This document shows positions 10,646 to 20,672 of a stretch of DNA of 64,000 nt, piece after piece. Position 1 is the first letter of the stretch; every line of letters begins with the position of its first letter. This DNA comes from Gracilaria vermiculophylla (lineage: Eukaryota; Rhodophyta; Florideophyceae; Gracilariales; Gracilariaceae): NCBI GenBank assembly GCA_019155205.2, contig JAHNZQ020000049.1:262247-326246 (forward strand), given 5' to 3'. The position numbers and the translations under genes are program-made. The notes below the pieces were generated by a model. That model was not told the origin of the DNA. It saw only the letters and a list, made by a program, of their open reading frames with translations, and did no database searches.

Positions 10646-12244
10646 TCACACGCCGCCCTGCTCGGCGATAATTTTATCGGCCATGAACTCGGCCAACATA
10701 TAAACTGAGGCGGCTGGTCCAGCTGAACGTGGCATCTGCGGTATAGCAGACGCGTCAACTACCATTAATCTATCCACGCCTTTGACCTGCAACTCATCCG
10801 TGAGAACATCTCCCACCGCGCACCCTCCTACGATGTGAGCACCCGTGTTTGCATTCTGCCTCACGTACTGTTCATCTATGACACCGTTTGCGGGCGCAGT
10901 AAGGCTCATCCGAAACAAAGTTGGAAAACTCTGGTGAATCTGAACAACCTTTTGCAGACAGCGCACCAGCCGTCCGACATCGCTCGGGTCGCTGAGAAGA
11001 TTGTTCTTCAGCAAGGGCGTATTGAAAGGATTGGAATCGCGAATTCGAATGTAGCCTGTTTGATTGGTGTTATGATAACAACCTGTCCTCACTTCCGGGC
11101 TCCCGGGGAAGAACGGGACAAGCGTAGCAGTGAAATAACCGTCATCACCCGTTCGCCCATTTGCGGCTGTGACAGGCGTGCCCAACAAGCCGCCATTGCC
11201 AGACTCCCATATTGTCCGCTGCAGAGAACTTGCCACGGCCTGCGCGTCATTAGCGGGCTCATCAGGAACGCCGCTGAACGTGGACGACACCCCTACGCTT
11301 GCCCGAGTCGTCGAGCGCTCGCCCACGGGCAAGTCAACAACCTGGGAAACTCCTGCAGAAGCCAAAGTGGCCGTGCTGCCGACGCCGGAGCGCTGCAGCA
11401 GCGTCGGCGATCCGTAGGGGCCCGCAGAAAGAATGATCCTTTTCCTCGCCCTGACGCGGTTGCGTGAGACGCGGTCTGAGGTGGAAATGGTGTCCACTGC
11501 AGTTGCGCGTTTCCCCCCCCCCGCCACGTTCTCTATGAGAATCTTGTCCGCAGTGGCACCCTCCAGCACCCTCAAGTTCTGCGAACACGCCGCGTTGCGA
11601 ACCGGCGATAGGTACGCGGTGCACGCATCGTTGCGACGGAACTCGCTGTCAATCGCCAGACGGTTTTGCCACGCAGACACGGGCGGCTGCACAATGGGGT
11701 CATCGGACGGCATAAATCCCGCGCGCATCGCCGCGCTCACGTAGTCGTCTGCGTACCGCAGCGGGGACTGCGGCGGGGCAAAGCCCACGGCATCGTAGGC
11801 GCGACGAAAGTAGGCCGAAGCGGTGGCGGTGTCCAGACCTTGGATCTGCCACGATTCGACAGAGCCCGCGGTGGGCACGGTCCACTGCATGCCGTTGATT
11901 GCGGAGGAGCCCCCCAAGGTTGTGCCCGTCAGCGTGGGTGTGACCCTACCGCCGATACCATCGTCTGGCAGCGACTCGAAGAACTCCGTGATGGACCGGT
12001 CAGACCAGGTCTGGTATAGGTTTCGCGGGGCTTCGACGAGGAAGTCGGACTGGGCGGAGCGAGGGAGTCCCCGTTCGAGCAGGGTGGTGTGCAGATTGGG
12101 GAAGGCGGTGCAGAGACGAGCTGCAAGAATGCATCCCGAAGTGCCGCCGCCCACGATCAGAAAGTCCGTAAAATCGTCGGCAAAGGCATGACAGAAGAAG
12201 GCGAGGAGGACAAAAGTGTGGTAAACGAGACGAAACGCAGACAT
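10646..12244 (-). CDS. Secreted GMC-family flavoprotein oxidoreductase (paralogue 2)
   Basis: A 532-residue intronless ORF starting at ATG 12244, closely related along its whole length to the gene at 8119-9747 but richer in GC. Residues 1-22 are a signal peptide (likely cut after AFA). The FAD motif GGGTSG is at 32-37, GMC signature 1 reads TLGGSSAINGM, and signature 2 is AGPYGSPTLLQRSGVG. The C-terminal active-site His is kept (AHIVGG, His470), while the usual second catalytic His/Asn is replaced in the loop RSAGPAAS (Ala at about 511). The usual VGxNLxDH segment is also changed to VGERSTTRA; paralogue 1 has VGEATICRA. The shared departures from the GMC norm suggest a lineage-specific subfamily rather than random decay. 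Likely an extracellular FAD oxidoreductase of unknown substrate. Confidence 0.9.
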   Translation of the reverse strand: MSAFRLVYHTFVLLAFFCHAFADDFTDFLIVGGGTSGCILAARLCTAFPNLHTTLLERGLPRSAQSDFLVEAPRNLYQTWSDRSITEFFESLPDDGIGGRVTPTLTGTTLGGSSAINGMQWTVPTAGSVESWQIQGLDTATASAYFRRAYDAVGFAPPQSPLRYADDYVSAAMRAGFMPSDDPIVQPPVSAWQNRLAIDSEFRRNDACTAYLSPVRNAACSQNLRVLEGATADKILIENVAGGGKRATAVDTISTSDRVSRNRVRARKRIILSAGPYGSPTLLQRSGVGSTATLASAGVSQVVDLPVGERSTTRASVGVSSTFSGVPDEPANDAQAVASSLQRTIWESGNGGLLGTPVTAANGRTGDDGYFTATLVPFFPGSPEVRTGCYHNTNQTGYIRIRDSNPFNTPLLKNNLLSDPSDVGRLVRCLQKVVQIHQSFPTLFRMSLTAPANGVIDEQYVRQNANTGAHIVGGCAVGDVLTDELQVKGVDRLMVVDASAIPQMPRSAGPAASVYMLAEFMADKIIAEQGGV

Positions 12245-12327
12245 GGGTTGGGAAGCAGGGGGGGACGGGGAAGTGACCGAGATTTAGAAGTGAATGCCAG
12301 CTTCAAATGTGACGCTCTTCAAGTTGG

Positions 12328-12336
12328 CTATATATT
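12328..12336 (-). promoter_or_regulatory. TATA-like box upstream of GMC paralogue 2
   Basis: The minus strand reads TAATATATAG here, about 85-90 bp before the ATG at 12244. This would place a transcription start near 12300 and give a short leader. Confidence 0.4.
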
Positions 12337-12375
12337 AACTGTGCCGTCTGGGGGCTAAAAGTTTTTTGTGGCGCA

Positions 12376-13038
12376 ATGACGGATGATGGCGGTATTTGTG
12401 GCGGGGATGGCCCAGGGTGGGAGAAAATGTTAAACGAATCTGGCAACGAAACTACGGAGTGGCTACACGTCCAGCACATTGTTCAGGCTGCGCGGGCGGG
12501 CGACATTTTAAGGCACCGCCCAGGAGGTGTGATGCTGAGGTTGCGGGCCACTGGACTTGGATCAGACACGATTTCGTGTGGTAAACAACAAAGAGGGAGG
12601 AAGGGCCAGGTGATGACGATGACGGCGATGAGCGGCGGCGCACGCGGGGTGGTGAATTCATGCCCTGCAAGATTTCATGGTGGCGTTTTCCAGCGAAGCG
12701 ATGGGACGTCATGCGGTATGAGCGTTGCTGTCAAAATAATGTGCCGCCGGAGGCGGCGATGTTCAATGGCCGATGGGCACGAAGGTAGCCCCAGTATCCT
12801 GTGGAGGTCACATGAAACGCGTCGCAGCGGCATTGACGTTGCGGCACAGTGTTTCCTCAACGATTTTTGGCCGCTCAGATCTACAGGTACTGTACGCTGT
12901 ATACAGTGCTCGAAGCGGACACAGGCCTTGTGGAAAAACCGTTGTGATAGACCGTATTGCATAGCGCTACCCAAAAGCGTCAGCTTGACAGTGATGAGAG
13001 TGAAAGTCTTACAGTACATATCAGATAAACAGATATGA
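12376..13038 (+). CDS. Doubtful hypothetical ORF, divergent from GMC paralogue 2
   Basis: A 220-codon ATG-started ORF placed head-to-head with the GMC gene. It has no recognisable domain, no signal peptide and an arginine/glycine-rich composition of the kind chance gives in GC-rich DNA. An overlapping antisense frame (12675-13157) is equally open. It is probably not a gene and is listed because it is the only sizeable frame in this stretch. Confidence 0.15.
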   Translation: MTDDGGICGGDGPGWEKMLNESGNETTEWLHVQHIVQAARAGDILRHRPGGVMLRLRATGLGSDTISCGKQQRGRKGQVMTMTAMSGGARGVVNSCPARFHGGVFQRSDGTSCGMSVAVKIMCRRRRRCSMADGHEGSPSILWRSHETRRSGIDVAAQCFLNDFWPLRSTGTVRCIQCSKRTQALWKNRCDRPYCIALPKSVSLTVMRVKVLQYISDKQI

Positions 13039-13786
13039 CGAATGGCAGCACGAAATGAAGGGAGAGAGCAGGTCCTCCATGCCTCAGCTTGTGGCCTTGC
13101 CAAACAGAACGCGAACAACGTCAAGTGGCTCATCACTCCCACCACCGACCACGACAAGATTCAATGCCTTTGAGCACAACTCGACTGAAGGCGCAGTATT
13201 GTGGATGACAATGTGCCAAATTTCGATGACCCCGAATTTTTATTGACAGATTACACATCAGTGTCTCGAATACACTGATGTATTCCGAACAGAGACCAAA
13301 CTAACATAGCGTAACTTACTTTTTTCCGGGTGCAATATTAAGGCTGTTTAAATCGTTGGTGGTCTGAGTGGCTCCCTGTACCAAACATATCAGAAATCTC
13401 CCAATACTGCGCTTATTCTCAAAATAATCAGCTAACGAAAACAAATGAGGAGCCTTATTCAATTCTGTGGATCCCAAAGTCGGAAGCGGTTGGGTTGCCA
13501 ATATTTTTAATTTCTTGGTTTTACATTTATTTTTCGAATCGCAAAAACGAACTCGAAAAGCATTTAAACCTTTCTGCACAGACCCCAAATCATTGTGATC
13601 TTCCATGCTGCAAAACCAATCGTAACTCAATTAATATATTTAAGCGTAACCAATATACTTGCAAGTCATCCACAAACGTAGACAGTTGCTGTGATACTAC
13701 TGATCTACAATAAGAGCCAAACTCGAAAGGCCCGACATCCAATATTAGCTCTGCAGTACAGCACGAACACAAAACAGACACTCATA

Positions 13787-14982
13787 CAAACTGTTTCAAA
13801 AACATACGACATGCTGTCAAATCTAAAAAAAAACACCAAATGTAAACTGTACAGCTACTAAAACAGGTTTCAGAAAAAAAAGTCGAAAAACCGTTTCAAA
13901 AACAAATGATCATCAATAACAAATCTTTACTGTGCGACGTTTAATACTTTCTTTTGCATCCTTTTTGCTGTATAACGATAATGCAGCGTTTCGGCATCGA
14001 CTTAATGTAGGTTATCATAATCAAAACTGTTATAGACTTCCAGCAATTTTTAATACAGTTTTTGAGTTAAAAAACTGTCTGAAATTGCCTTCCAAGCGCT
14101 TAAACCATCCTCGCCAGAAGTCTCCAAACGTTTTTGATTGGGTTCAAATCTAGTAAGCGCGCCGGCCACTTCGAAACAGATACTTCCGACTCTCCTAGCC
14201 ATTGTTTGATTAACGATGAAGTGTGTACAGGCGCATTATCCTGATAAAAAATGAAATTTTCTTCATGGAAAAAGAAACCAAAAGGTAGCAAATAATCGTA
14301 CAAAACTTCTTGATATTTTTCTGCATTCATATTGGTTTAAATAAATGCAATTTTTTTGGTACCTTTTTCAGAAATGCCCGCGCAAGCCATTACAGCGCCT
14401 CCACCTGAATTCCTGGCAAGAAACTGAAAACGTTTCTTACGAAAATTGTGCCAAAAAAATTTGTAGGAATCTAGTTGGCTTAATATGAACTTTTTTCATC
14501 ACTAAAAATAACATTTTCCAATTGCTTTTTCCAGTAGGCTTTTCCAGCACAGCAGTCAACTTTCTTTTGCGTGTGATCATTTTGCAGAAAGAAAATGTTT
14601 TTAATATTCTTATATTTAAATAAATTTGTGCTGCTTATCTGCCTCCATATAGTTGATTTAGAAACGTTGAGATTGAGATTTATTCCAATTTTTTTGCACG
14701 ATAGTTTTCCTTTGCATAACTCTCTTTTGATTCCTCTTTTTTCTGCTGGTATGAGCTTCTTAGGGCGTCCTGGAGATCGTTTTAGTCCATAGACAGTCGG
14801 ATGTTTTAGAAAACTAGCTATTGCGACCGTAGAACGCTTCAAAAATTTAGCAATAGCACTGTTGGAATGTTTCTCGGCGTTAAAATTAACGATCTAAATC
14901 TGTTCTTGTTTGGAAAGTGGCGGACCTCGAGCCACTTATACTAGAAAGAAGGCGGTTTATATATCGTTTTGAAACGATTCTA
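13787..14982 (-). mobile_element. Tc1/mariner-type DNA transposon, copy 1 (dead)
   Basis: A 1.2-kb element of the same family as 58553-59735, in the opposite orientation. The end at 13787 reads CAAACTGTTTCAAAAACATA after a TA dinucleotide. The other end near 14982 carries the matching inverted repeat (GATTCTA preceded by CGTTTTGAAA). The interior encodes one broken transposase on the minus strand. TA target sites and terminal repeats of about 20-25 bp with a GTTTCAAAAAC core fit the Tc1/mariner superfamily. Confidence 0.8.
13960..14937 (-). pseudogene. Tc1/mariner transposase pseudogene (copy 1)
   Basis: Read on the minus strand. It begins near 14937 with ARGPPLSKQEQI, whose start codon is lost (GTG where copy 2 has ATG). 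A helix-turn-helix region follows (14842-14600, including SKSTIWRQ), then the DDE domain: VIFSDEKSS (first Asp) near 14490, FYQDNAPVHTS (second Asp) near 14240, and LDLNPIKNVW near 14140, where the expected catalytic Glu is Lys. Transposase cuts and pastes the element at TA sites. At least two frameshifts and a stop inactivate it. Copy 2 has the same Glu-to-Lys change. Confidence 0.8.
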
Positions 14983-17919
14983 CATAGACTAGGTGCAAAT
15001 TCTTGCCTACAGTACAGTTTTGGCGCACTTTTGAGGGGTGATATGTTTTTCAAACGCACTTACCTCCCTTTGCATTCTTCTCGGTTGCTACCCACAAACT
15101 GTCTCCAAACTCGACTACGGCAGCCGAGGTTGGCAGCAACACGCTAACGTAGGAAGCAACTGCCCAAAATAATTGAAATGTTTTTACCGGCTTTGGATGT
15201 AAGTAGTTCTTTCAAATTTTTGTGTATTGAGGGTAGTAAATACGCTGTCTTAATAAATATATTCACAGCAATACAAAACCTATCTATGTCTCGCGGTAAG
15301 CAGGACATCTAGACGTTAGATGAAGTCCGTTTTAAATGTTAATAGCGTGTTACATTTCAACGCAAATCATCATTTGTAGTTCTGTAAGTCACTTTTATAG
15401 AATGAATTCGAAATTTTTAAAGATGCCAAGAAATCTTTTCAAAAATATAGAACATTTCACTTATAGCGGTTACTATCTTCTGTTCAAAAACTAGGTTTTG
15501 CGCTTTTTCCTGGATAACATTTAATCAATGCCTTGGCATCGACTCTATGTTAGAATCGATACTAGAAATACAGATAATTTACCTGCTTTGATTATAGAAA
15601 CAGTGCAAATCTTAAACTCAACAACAATGTATTCTATTGCATAACCTACCCTAGCTAATATATCTTAGATATTGTTCATGAGATTTAAACCCGTCGGTCA
15701 CACTGGCAACTTCATAACACTTATTCAAAGCTCATAAAACCAATGCTTTCTCATTGTTACGTAGATGCGTGCACTACAGTATTAAATTGTTCGGAAACTA
15801 AACTATGCTCATGAAAGCAATACATATATAGTACAAATGATTGTAAAGAACGTTTTGGTAAATTTTCGAAATTCATACTATCTTCAACAAGGACTATATC
15901 TATGGAATGCAATGGCTTGAGAGTGCGCACGCCACCTGATAATGCAGAGAGAATACCACGTGGAAACTGACAGAACAGGCTGCATAGCTTAGTTAGTGCA
16001 GACCGAGATGAAGACTGACAAAGATGGCTGAGCCATGGACACTTGTCATGTAGACACGTAATAGCTAGTGCGCGGACAATTGCATTTGAACCGCCGTGGA
16101 CTGATAATCAGACTGACAACACGGTGGTTGCATTAAGTTGGTGCGTGGCGAGAGGCACAGACGTGCAAGATACCGCGCAACTCCGGTACTTAAGCCCAGA
16201 GCTCGCGGCGTCCCGTAGAGAGAACCGGGGCCAGGCACCACCAACTCGTACTTTCAGTAAACAGTCTCAGTTTACCGAACTCAGGTGCCTCATCGAACGT
16301 CTGTACAACCGCCATTAAATAATATCAGTAGTATCCTGTCATGAAGGTATGGTCTGCCCCGTAAGAGAAGTTTCATCAACAACTTCACATACGAAAATTT
16401 GTTCCACTTTCCTGATATCATTACACTTTTATTTATAGTAGTCTAGTCCATCCAAAATGAACTTCTTTTTATAGAAAAAGATTACCTCTTCCTATTAATC
16501 TCATTCGCAGGACATTTGAGCACATCACTTTACTCAAATGTTCGGTAGCGCTTATTTTGCAATAATGTGTTTTTCATTTATATTTGTTTTTATTTTATTT
16601 TTTGTTTGAATGCTAACCACGTTGTTGTATTTATGACTTTTTTCGAGAAACGTCTTAGAAATGTAGTGCAAAAGACACTTAATCGAGATATTTTGCGCTT
16701 TAAACGCCGTTGTTTCAGTATCTTTAAGAATTTTATGGCGCCTGGTGATACACTAGGTTTTATCTTTGTTGCTTGCTGCCTTTTAACGAAAAATTTGATG
16801 GCATGCCGATAACAGCCATGGTTCTTGACATTTTTGTATAAATTACTATTTTTTACATTTAAATTGAATGGTTGTATGGTGTTCTTATCATCGAAGAAGA
16901 TGTCTTCTCGCCACAACCCGTTTAAAGTGAAGAAGTGTGCTATCTTTTTCAAACGCTTTTTGAGAGTTTTATCGTATAGGGATGGCTATAATGGACAAAC
17001 CTTTATATTATGGCACACTTTTGTCATGTGCTATAATTCTTAAACGGACTGTACCGCATAGGACGTGCCCTGAAACCATTTGGAGCATACCTTTTTATAC
17101 GGCAATAAACATGAAAGGGGGCTATAAGAAGATGTTCGGAACGTTTTTTATGAGTATTCTTCAACATGAGAGCTCTCTCAAAAGCAGCTCAAGACCAACG
17201 GAGTGCAAATCCAAGGCTATACATTTAGTAAATGGAAATGAAAGTTCCACGAAGACCCCAAGGAGTAGGATTCAGTGAAAGGTGCTCATTTTCTAAGGCA
17301 AAAACCGTAGCATGGGCTGGTAGGCTCGCATGACCCACGTTTGCGGTTTAATGAGCACTGTAGTCGACAAATAAGGCTAAAGAAAAGTATCTAAGTGGGA
17401 CACGCATGAAGAAAAAAAAAACAAAGCCGTACAACCTTAATTCAAAGATGAGCACAGTAAACCTGATGATAACATTCATCAAGACTAGCGTCTTTGGCTC
17501 AATAACGCAAATGAACAACTGTGGCGTCCACGAAGCAGTTGAAAAATTATTCGAAAAACTTAATTGAATGTTACGGCTGTGCTATCCAACTCCTTTTCTA
17601 TGATTTTGTTTACAATGTATCGGTATACCTGCCTGTGACATTGAAAACCATGTTTTCAGCAGCAAGTACCGGCCAGGCCATGCGAAGACTAAAAAATAGC
17701 GCTGACCTGCTAATCCGGGTAACAATAGAGTCCCAAAAACCCCTTGCTAAAATGGGCGATCACTTCACATATGGAAACTCATTTCTAATCATTACAAATG
17801 GGTTTCTACTCATGGCGACAGACAAGAGTATTCAGCGTGCCCTAAATATTCATGATTAGCATTGTAAAAAGGCAGGCGGCTTGGGATGGAGTCCACGCTT
17901 GGAATTTTACTTTCAAGGG
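14983..17919. other. Spacer, mostly AT-rich, with a GC-richer island at 15950-16320
   Basis: No convincing gene. The island at about 16040-16320 carries one open frame (91 codons) but also an LTR-like stretch (GGTACTTAAG near 16189) and may be a solo LTR whose ends I cannot fix. Overlapping frames on both strands at 16567-17043 are AT-biased and unrecognised. A 112-codon frame at 17521-17859 starts with GTG and has no family resemblance I trust. Confidence 0.35.
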
Positions 17920-18176
17920 TGCGTGAGACAAACTGTTTGCATGTTACACTTCATTTCTTTAGGCAGACGTCGAAAGATAGTTCATCGATGTCCCTAGAAC
18001 TTTTAAAAAGCTCTCTAGCTCGGCTTGCAGTGCTGGAAATCTTACAACCTTGTCCTAGATTCCTCCAATGGGAAGAATATGAAGTCTATATAAAGGCGTG
18101 GTGCTCTCGATTAACAGGGGCATCAGGCAACCCAAGAAAACTTTTATTTAAACTACCCTCTACCAACTCCTATTCA
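17920..18176 (+). repeat. LTR of Ty3 family Y (short copy)
   Basis: Resembles the 3' LTR at 30467-30984. Shared blocks are TGCGTGAGACAAAC against TGTGTGACAAAC at the start, a GACGTCGAA...TAGTTCATCGAT stretch, and a promoter-like TATATAAAGG (18087) followed by near-identical sequence to the end. Just downstream, TGGTAGCA (18183) could be a tRNA-primer site, and a 21-codon start-like frame follows, so this may be a 5' LTR with its interior lost. It is about half the length of the other copy because of an internal deletion. Confidence 0.6.
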
Positions 18177-19039
18177 TTTTACTGGTAGCATGGCTACCGT
18201 TTCGGCCACTGTGGCCACCCCGACCGAAGAGAGAAATCGCCTATATAAACGTTGAATGTTTTCAGTAGAATGCTCTGGAATTATCATGATTTTTGGAGAT
18301 TTTGTTTTCATTTCGATATGTGGTATTTGTGAAAAGAATATCAGTTTTGTTGGAAATGGACTGGTTTCAATTAGAAATTTTATTGGAGATCAATTGTGCT
18401 GATTCTTCAAATCTGTGTTAAGTGGCTCACAGTAGATTATCCTGTGAGTAGAAGAGCCAGGTAACCGTTGACACAGTATTTGGGATACAGTTACTGGCTA
18501 TTAAGTGTTGGAGCCACCCTCGCAGAGTGCTGTGGCTAGCCCGTGGATATCGGGTGCAGGTAAGGGCGTAAGAATACAGAACACTTTTTAGCGACCAGAT
18601 GAAACTGCTGTAAAGCCAAGTATCCTCTTCAACCCTTTTGACATGTTGGCTGTTCGCTGGGTCAGACCTGCTAGGCATGGGTTTCGAGTAACACTTGTGA
18701 GCAAAGCAGAGTCAAGATTTGGACGAAGTGGACTTTTATAGGTTCTCTCAACACGCTGTACACTATTTCTTACGGTTGACTCGTGAAGCTGCGTCATAAG
18801 GGTATAGATACCGTGAAGGTTTACATTGACTACATGACAACATGTGATCGTAGGTAGACTGGTGGAGATATTCTGAAAAGGCAGCTGAACGGTACTTAGT
18901 CTAGTTTCAAGTATTTTAACAGTTTTTTAGTTTTAAAACACTTCTAGCCTGGAGGACATACTTCTGGCCGAAAGAACTTCCTTACGGGTGCTGGAAATAT
19001 CAAGAAGAAAAACATTCTTATGAAAAAAAGAAACAGTTC
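18177..19039. other. Spacer with possible decayed copia remnant
   Basis: Minus-strand frames at 18427-18797 faintly resemble the copia reverse transcriptase/RNase H junction (a RPNLDSAL...KRIL-like stretch) but are too degraded to call. No other gene is visible. Confidence 0.25.
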
Positions 19040-19595
19040 TGTAGTGCAGTGGCTCCTAAGGAAATATGGTGGTGTGGTTTTATGGCGTGATATTCCTAAG
19101 GAGGGCTCGTATTTTATTAACTGAGCCACGTGGTGCATACTTCTGCCCGCGTGCGCTACAGTATCCTTAAGGGACGGTAGAATTTATATTTATTCTAGTT
19201 AATTTGTGCGAGTAATTACTACAGTAGTGAGACCTGCCGGGGCGGGCTCCCGGCTTGATACTTAATCTGCCGGTCTAGCTCCACCTCCGCGAAAATTAAA
19301 ACGAAGCACGCTTCAGTCCTCATCTAATTTTCCGGTTGGGGACTCTCGTCGATCACTGCTCAGGTTTCTAAGCCGCCCATCCCCAGGTCGCATCATGGCA
19401 GCGCCTGTGGGAGCATCGTCCACCCGGTGAAACTACCCCTCCGCTTGGTTGTTGCGGATCCCCTTTAAGAATTCCCCCGGATCGCTACAGCGAATACCGG
19501 AGACCATTTTTAGGAACACGCAGCTTTGGAGTCAGCAAAAACTCCTAACGGACGTTGTGCTCTACTACCTTGAAAGGAGAACTGACAGTACCACA
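19040..19595 (+). repeat. 5' LTR of Ty3 family R (copy 1)
   Basis: A 556-bp LTR starting TGTAGTGCAGTGG and ending CAGTACCACA, alignable end to end with 47395-47947 and 57868-58522. It is followed at 19598 by TGGTCTCCCGG, a candidate tRNA primer-binding site starting with the usual TGG. It carries the motif GCGCTACAGTATCCTTAAGG at 19153 that recurs in other LTRs of the window. Confidence 0.8.
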
Positions 19596-19750
19596 ACTGG
19601 TCTCCCGGTTTAGAAGGTCAGATTTCTAAAGGATTCTCAAAAGTCGCAGCAGAACCGTGTTTCTAGTTCGCAACGATCGGAACCCAGCAGTGGAATTCTT
19701 CCGTAAAGTGATTCAGAAGTGGAAGAAAATCACCCCCAACCTACTCCTCT

Positions 19751-20343
19751 ATGGACCCCTCAGAACCCTCAATGGAAACCTCCCTGCTGGACCCTCAAAG
19801 ACGCGACTCCGTCGGTGGGCACAGCACGCGCAGCTCTCCCCAAGAGAAGGCCGCGAGACTGGAGGACCCTTAAAGTCTCCTTCGGAATCCTGGCTCCTCT
19901 GTGGAGCGTTTCAGGAACTGCCTTAGGAGAATGGACGATCGGAGGCAAGCGGAATCTCTGGCGACACCTGTAGAGAACTCCGATGTGAAGGCTGAAGAAC
20001 CGCACACGGTATCGCAGCCGCCACCTCAGGTGCTGCAGGGAAGGAAACACCCGAAGGCTAACTCCCTCAAGGAGCCGCCTGCCGCGCGCCTTACGGATTG
20101 GCTCTCACAAGAGCCGGTCGAAAGAATACCTGCAGGTGTTTAAGCTCACTTCGGAGCGCACCGCCACGTCCTTGTGGAGGAAATCGCAACGGAGAGCCCC
20201 CACCGTGCTGTGTATGCTTTGCTGGATTCCGATCCCTTCCTTGTGGTGATCTCAGATGTTATCCGTGCGAAGATTCGCTCCCAAACCGCGCAGCTGCTCC
20301 CCAACGGGCGCTACTACGAGGCGACCTGGAGAACAGCAGCTTA
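19751..20343 (+). pseudogene. Ty3 family R gag N-terminus (copy 1)
   Basis: Begins at ATG 19751 (MDPSEPSMET) and runs, with in-frame stops near 19868 and 20142, to about 20343. It corresponds to the gag N-terminus of the large R element at 48104-48650, sharing for example RLTDWLSQE and VERIPAGV. Comparing the two copies shows that each has suffered different nonsense changes, so the ancestral gag was open here. Downstream gag and pol of this copy are missing: the sequence runs into an inverted R LTR piece. Confidence 0.65.
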
Positions 20344-20395
20344 GAAACCTAAGGATGTTCGACGGGAGTCTCCAACAAGAAGAATAGACGTGGAC

Positions 20396-20672
20396 GCGAG
20401 AGTGCTTGTTTTACTTCCCCAGTGCTGGAGCTCGACCGGCAGGTTCAGTTGACTGCCGGTAGCCCGCCTCGGCAGGTCTCACTGGTGTAGTAATTATCTG
20501 CACCCATTTACTAGAATAAATTTGAATTATACCGTTTCTAAAGGCTAATGTAGTGCACGTGGGCCGAATAACGCACAACGCGGCTCAATTAATAAAATAC
20601 AAGGCCTGTTTAAGAATAACCCATCGGAAAGCCACACAAAAATATCACCTTATAATTTACTGTGCTACGTTG
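20396..20672 (-). repeat. Inverted partial LTR of Ty3 family R
   Basis: Matches the reverse complement of the first half of the R LTR, including CGGCAGGTCTCAC and AATTAATAAAATACAAG. It lies head-to-head with the LTR and gag piece at 19040-20343. Together they look like two R insertions or one rearranged insertion sitting in front of the family X pol. Confidence 0.7.

Noticed and set aside
10835..11467. A 210-codon plus-strand frame
   Set aside because: Antisense shadow of GMC paralogue 2 in GC-rich sequence; no domain.
12675..13157. A 160-codon minus-strand frame
   Set aside because: Overlaps another equally featureless frame on the plus strand; no start context or domain.
16043..16318. Small protein gene in a GC-rich island
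   Set aside because: No ATG-supported domain, and the sequence has LTR-like features; left as spacer.
18427..18797. Copia reverse transcriptase/RNase H fragment on the minus strand
   Set aside because: Only a faint motif (KRIL after RPNL) with no catalytic residues; too weak to list as a gene.
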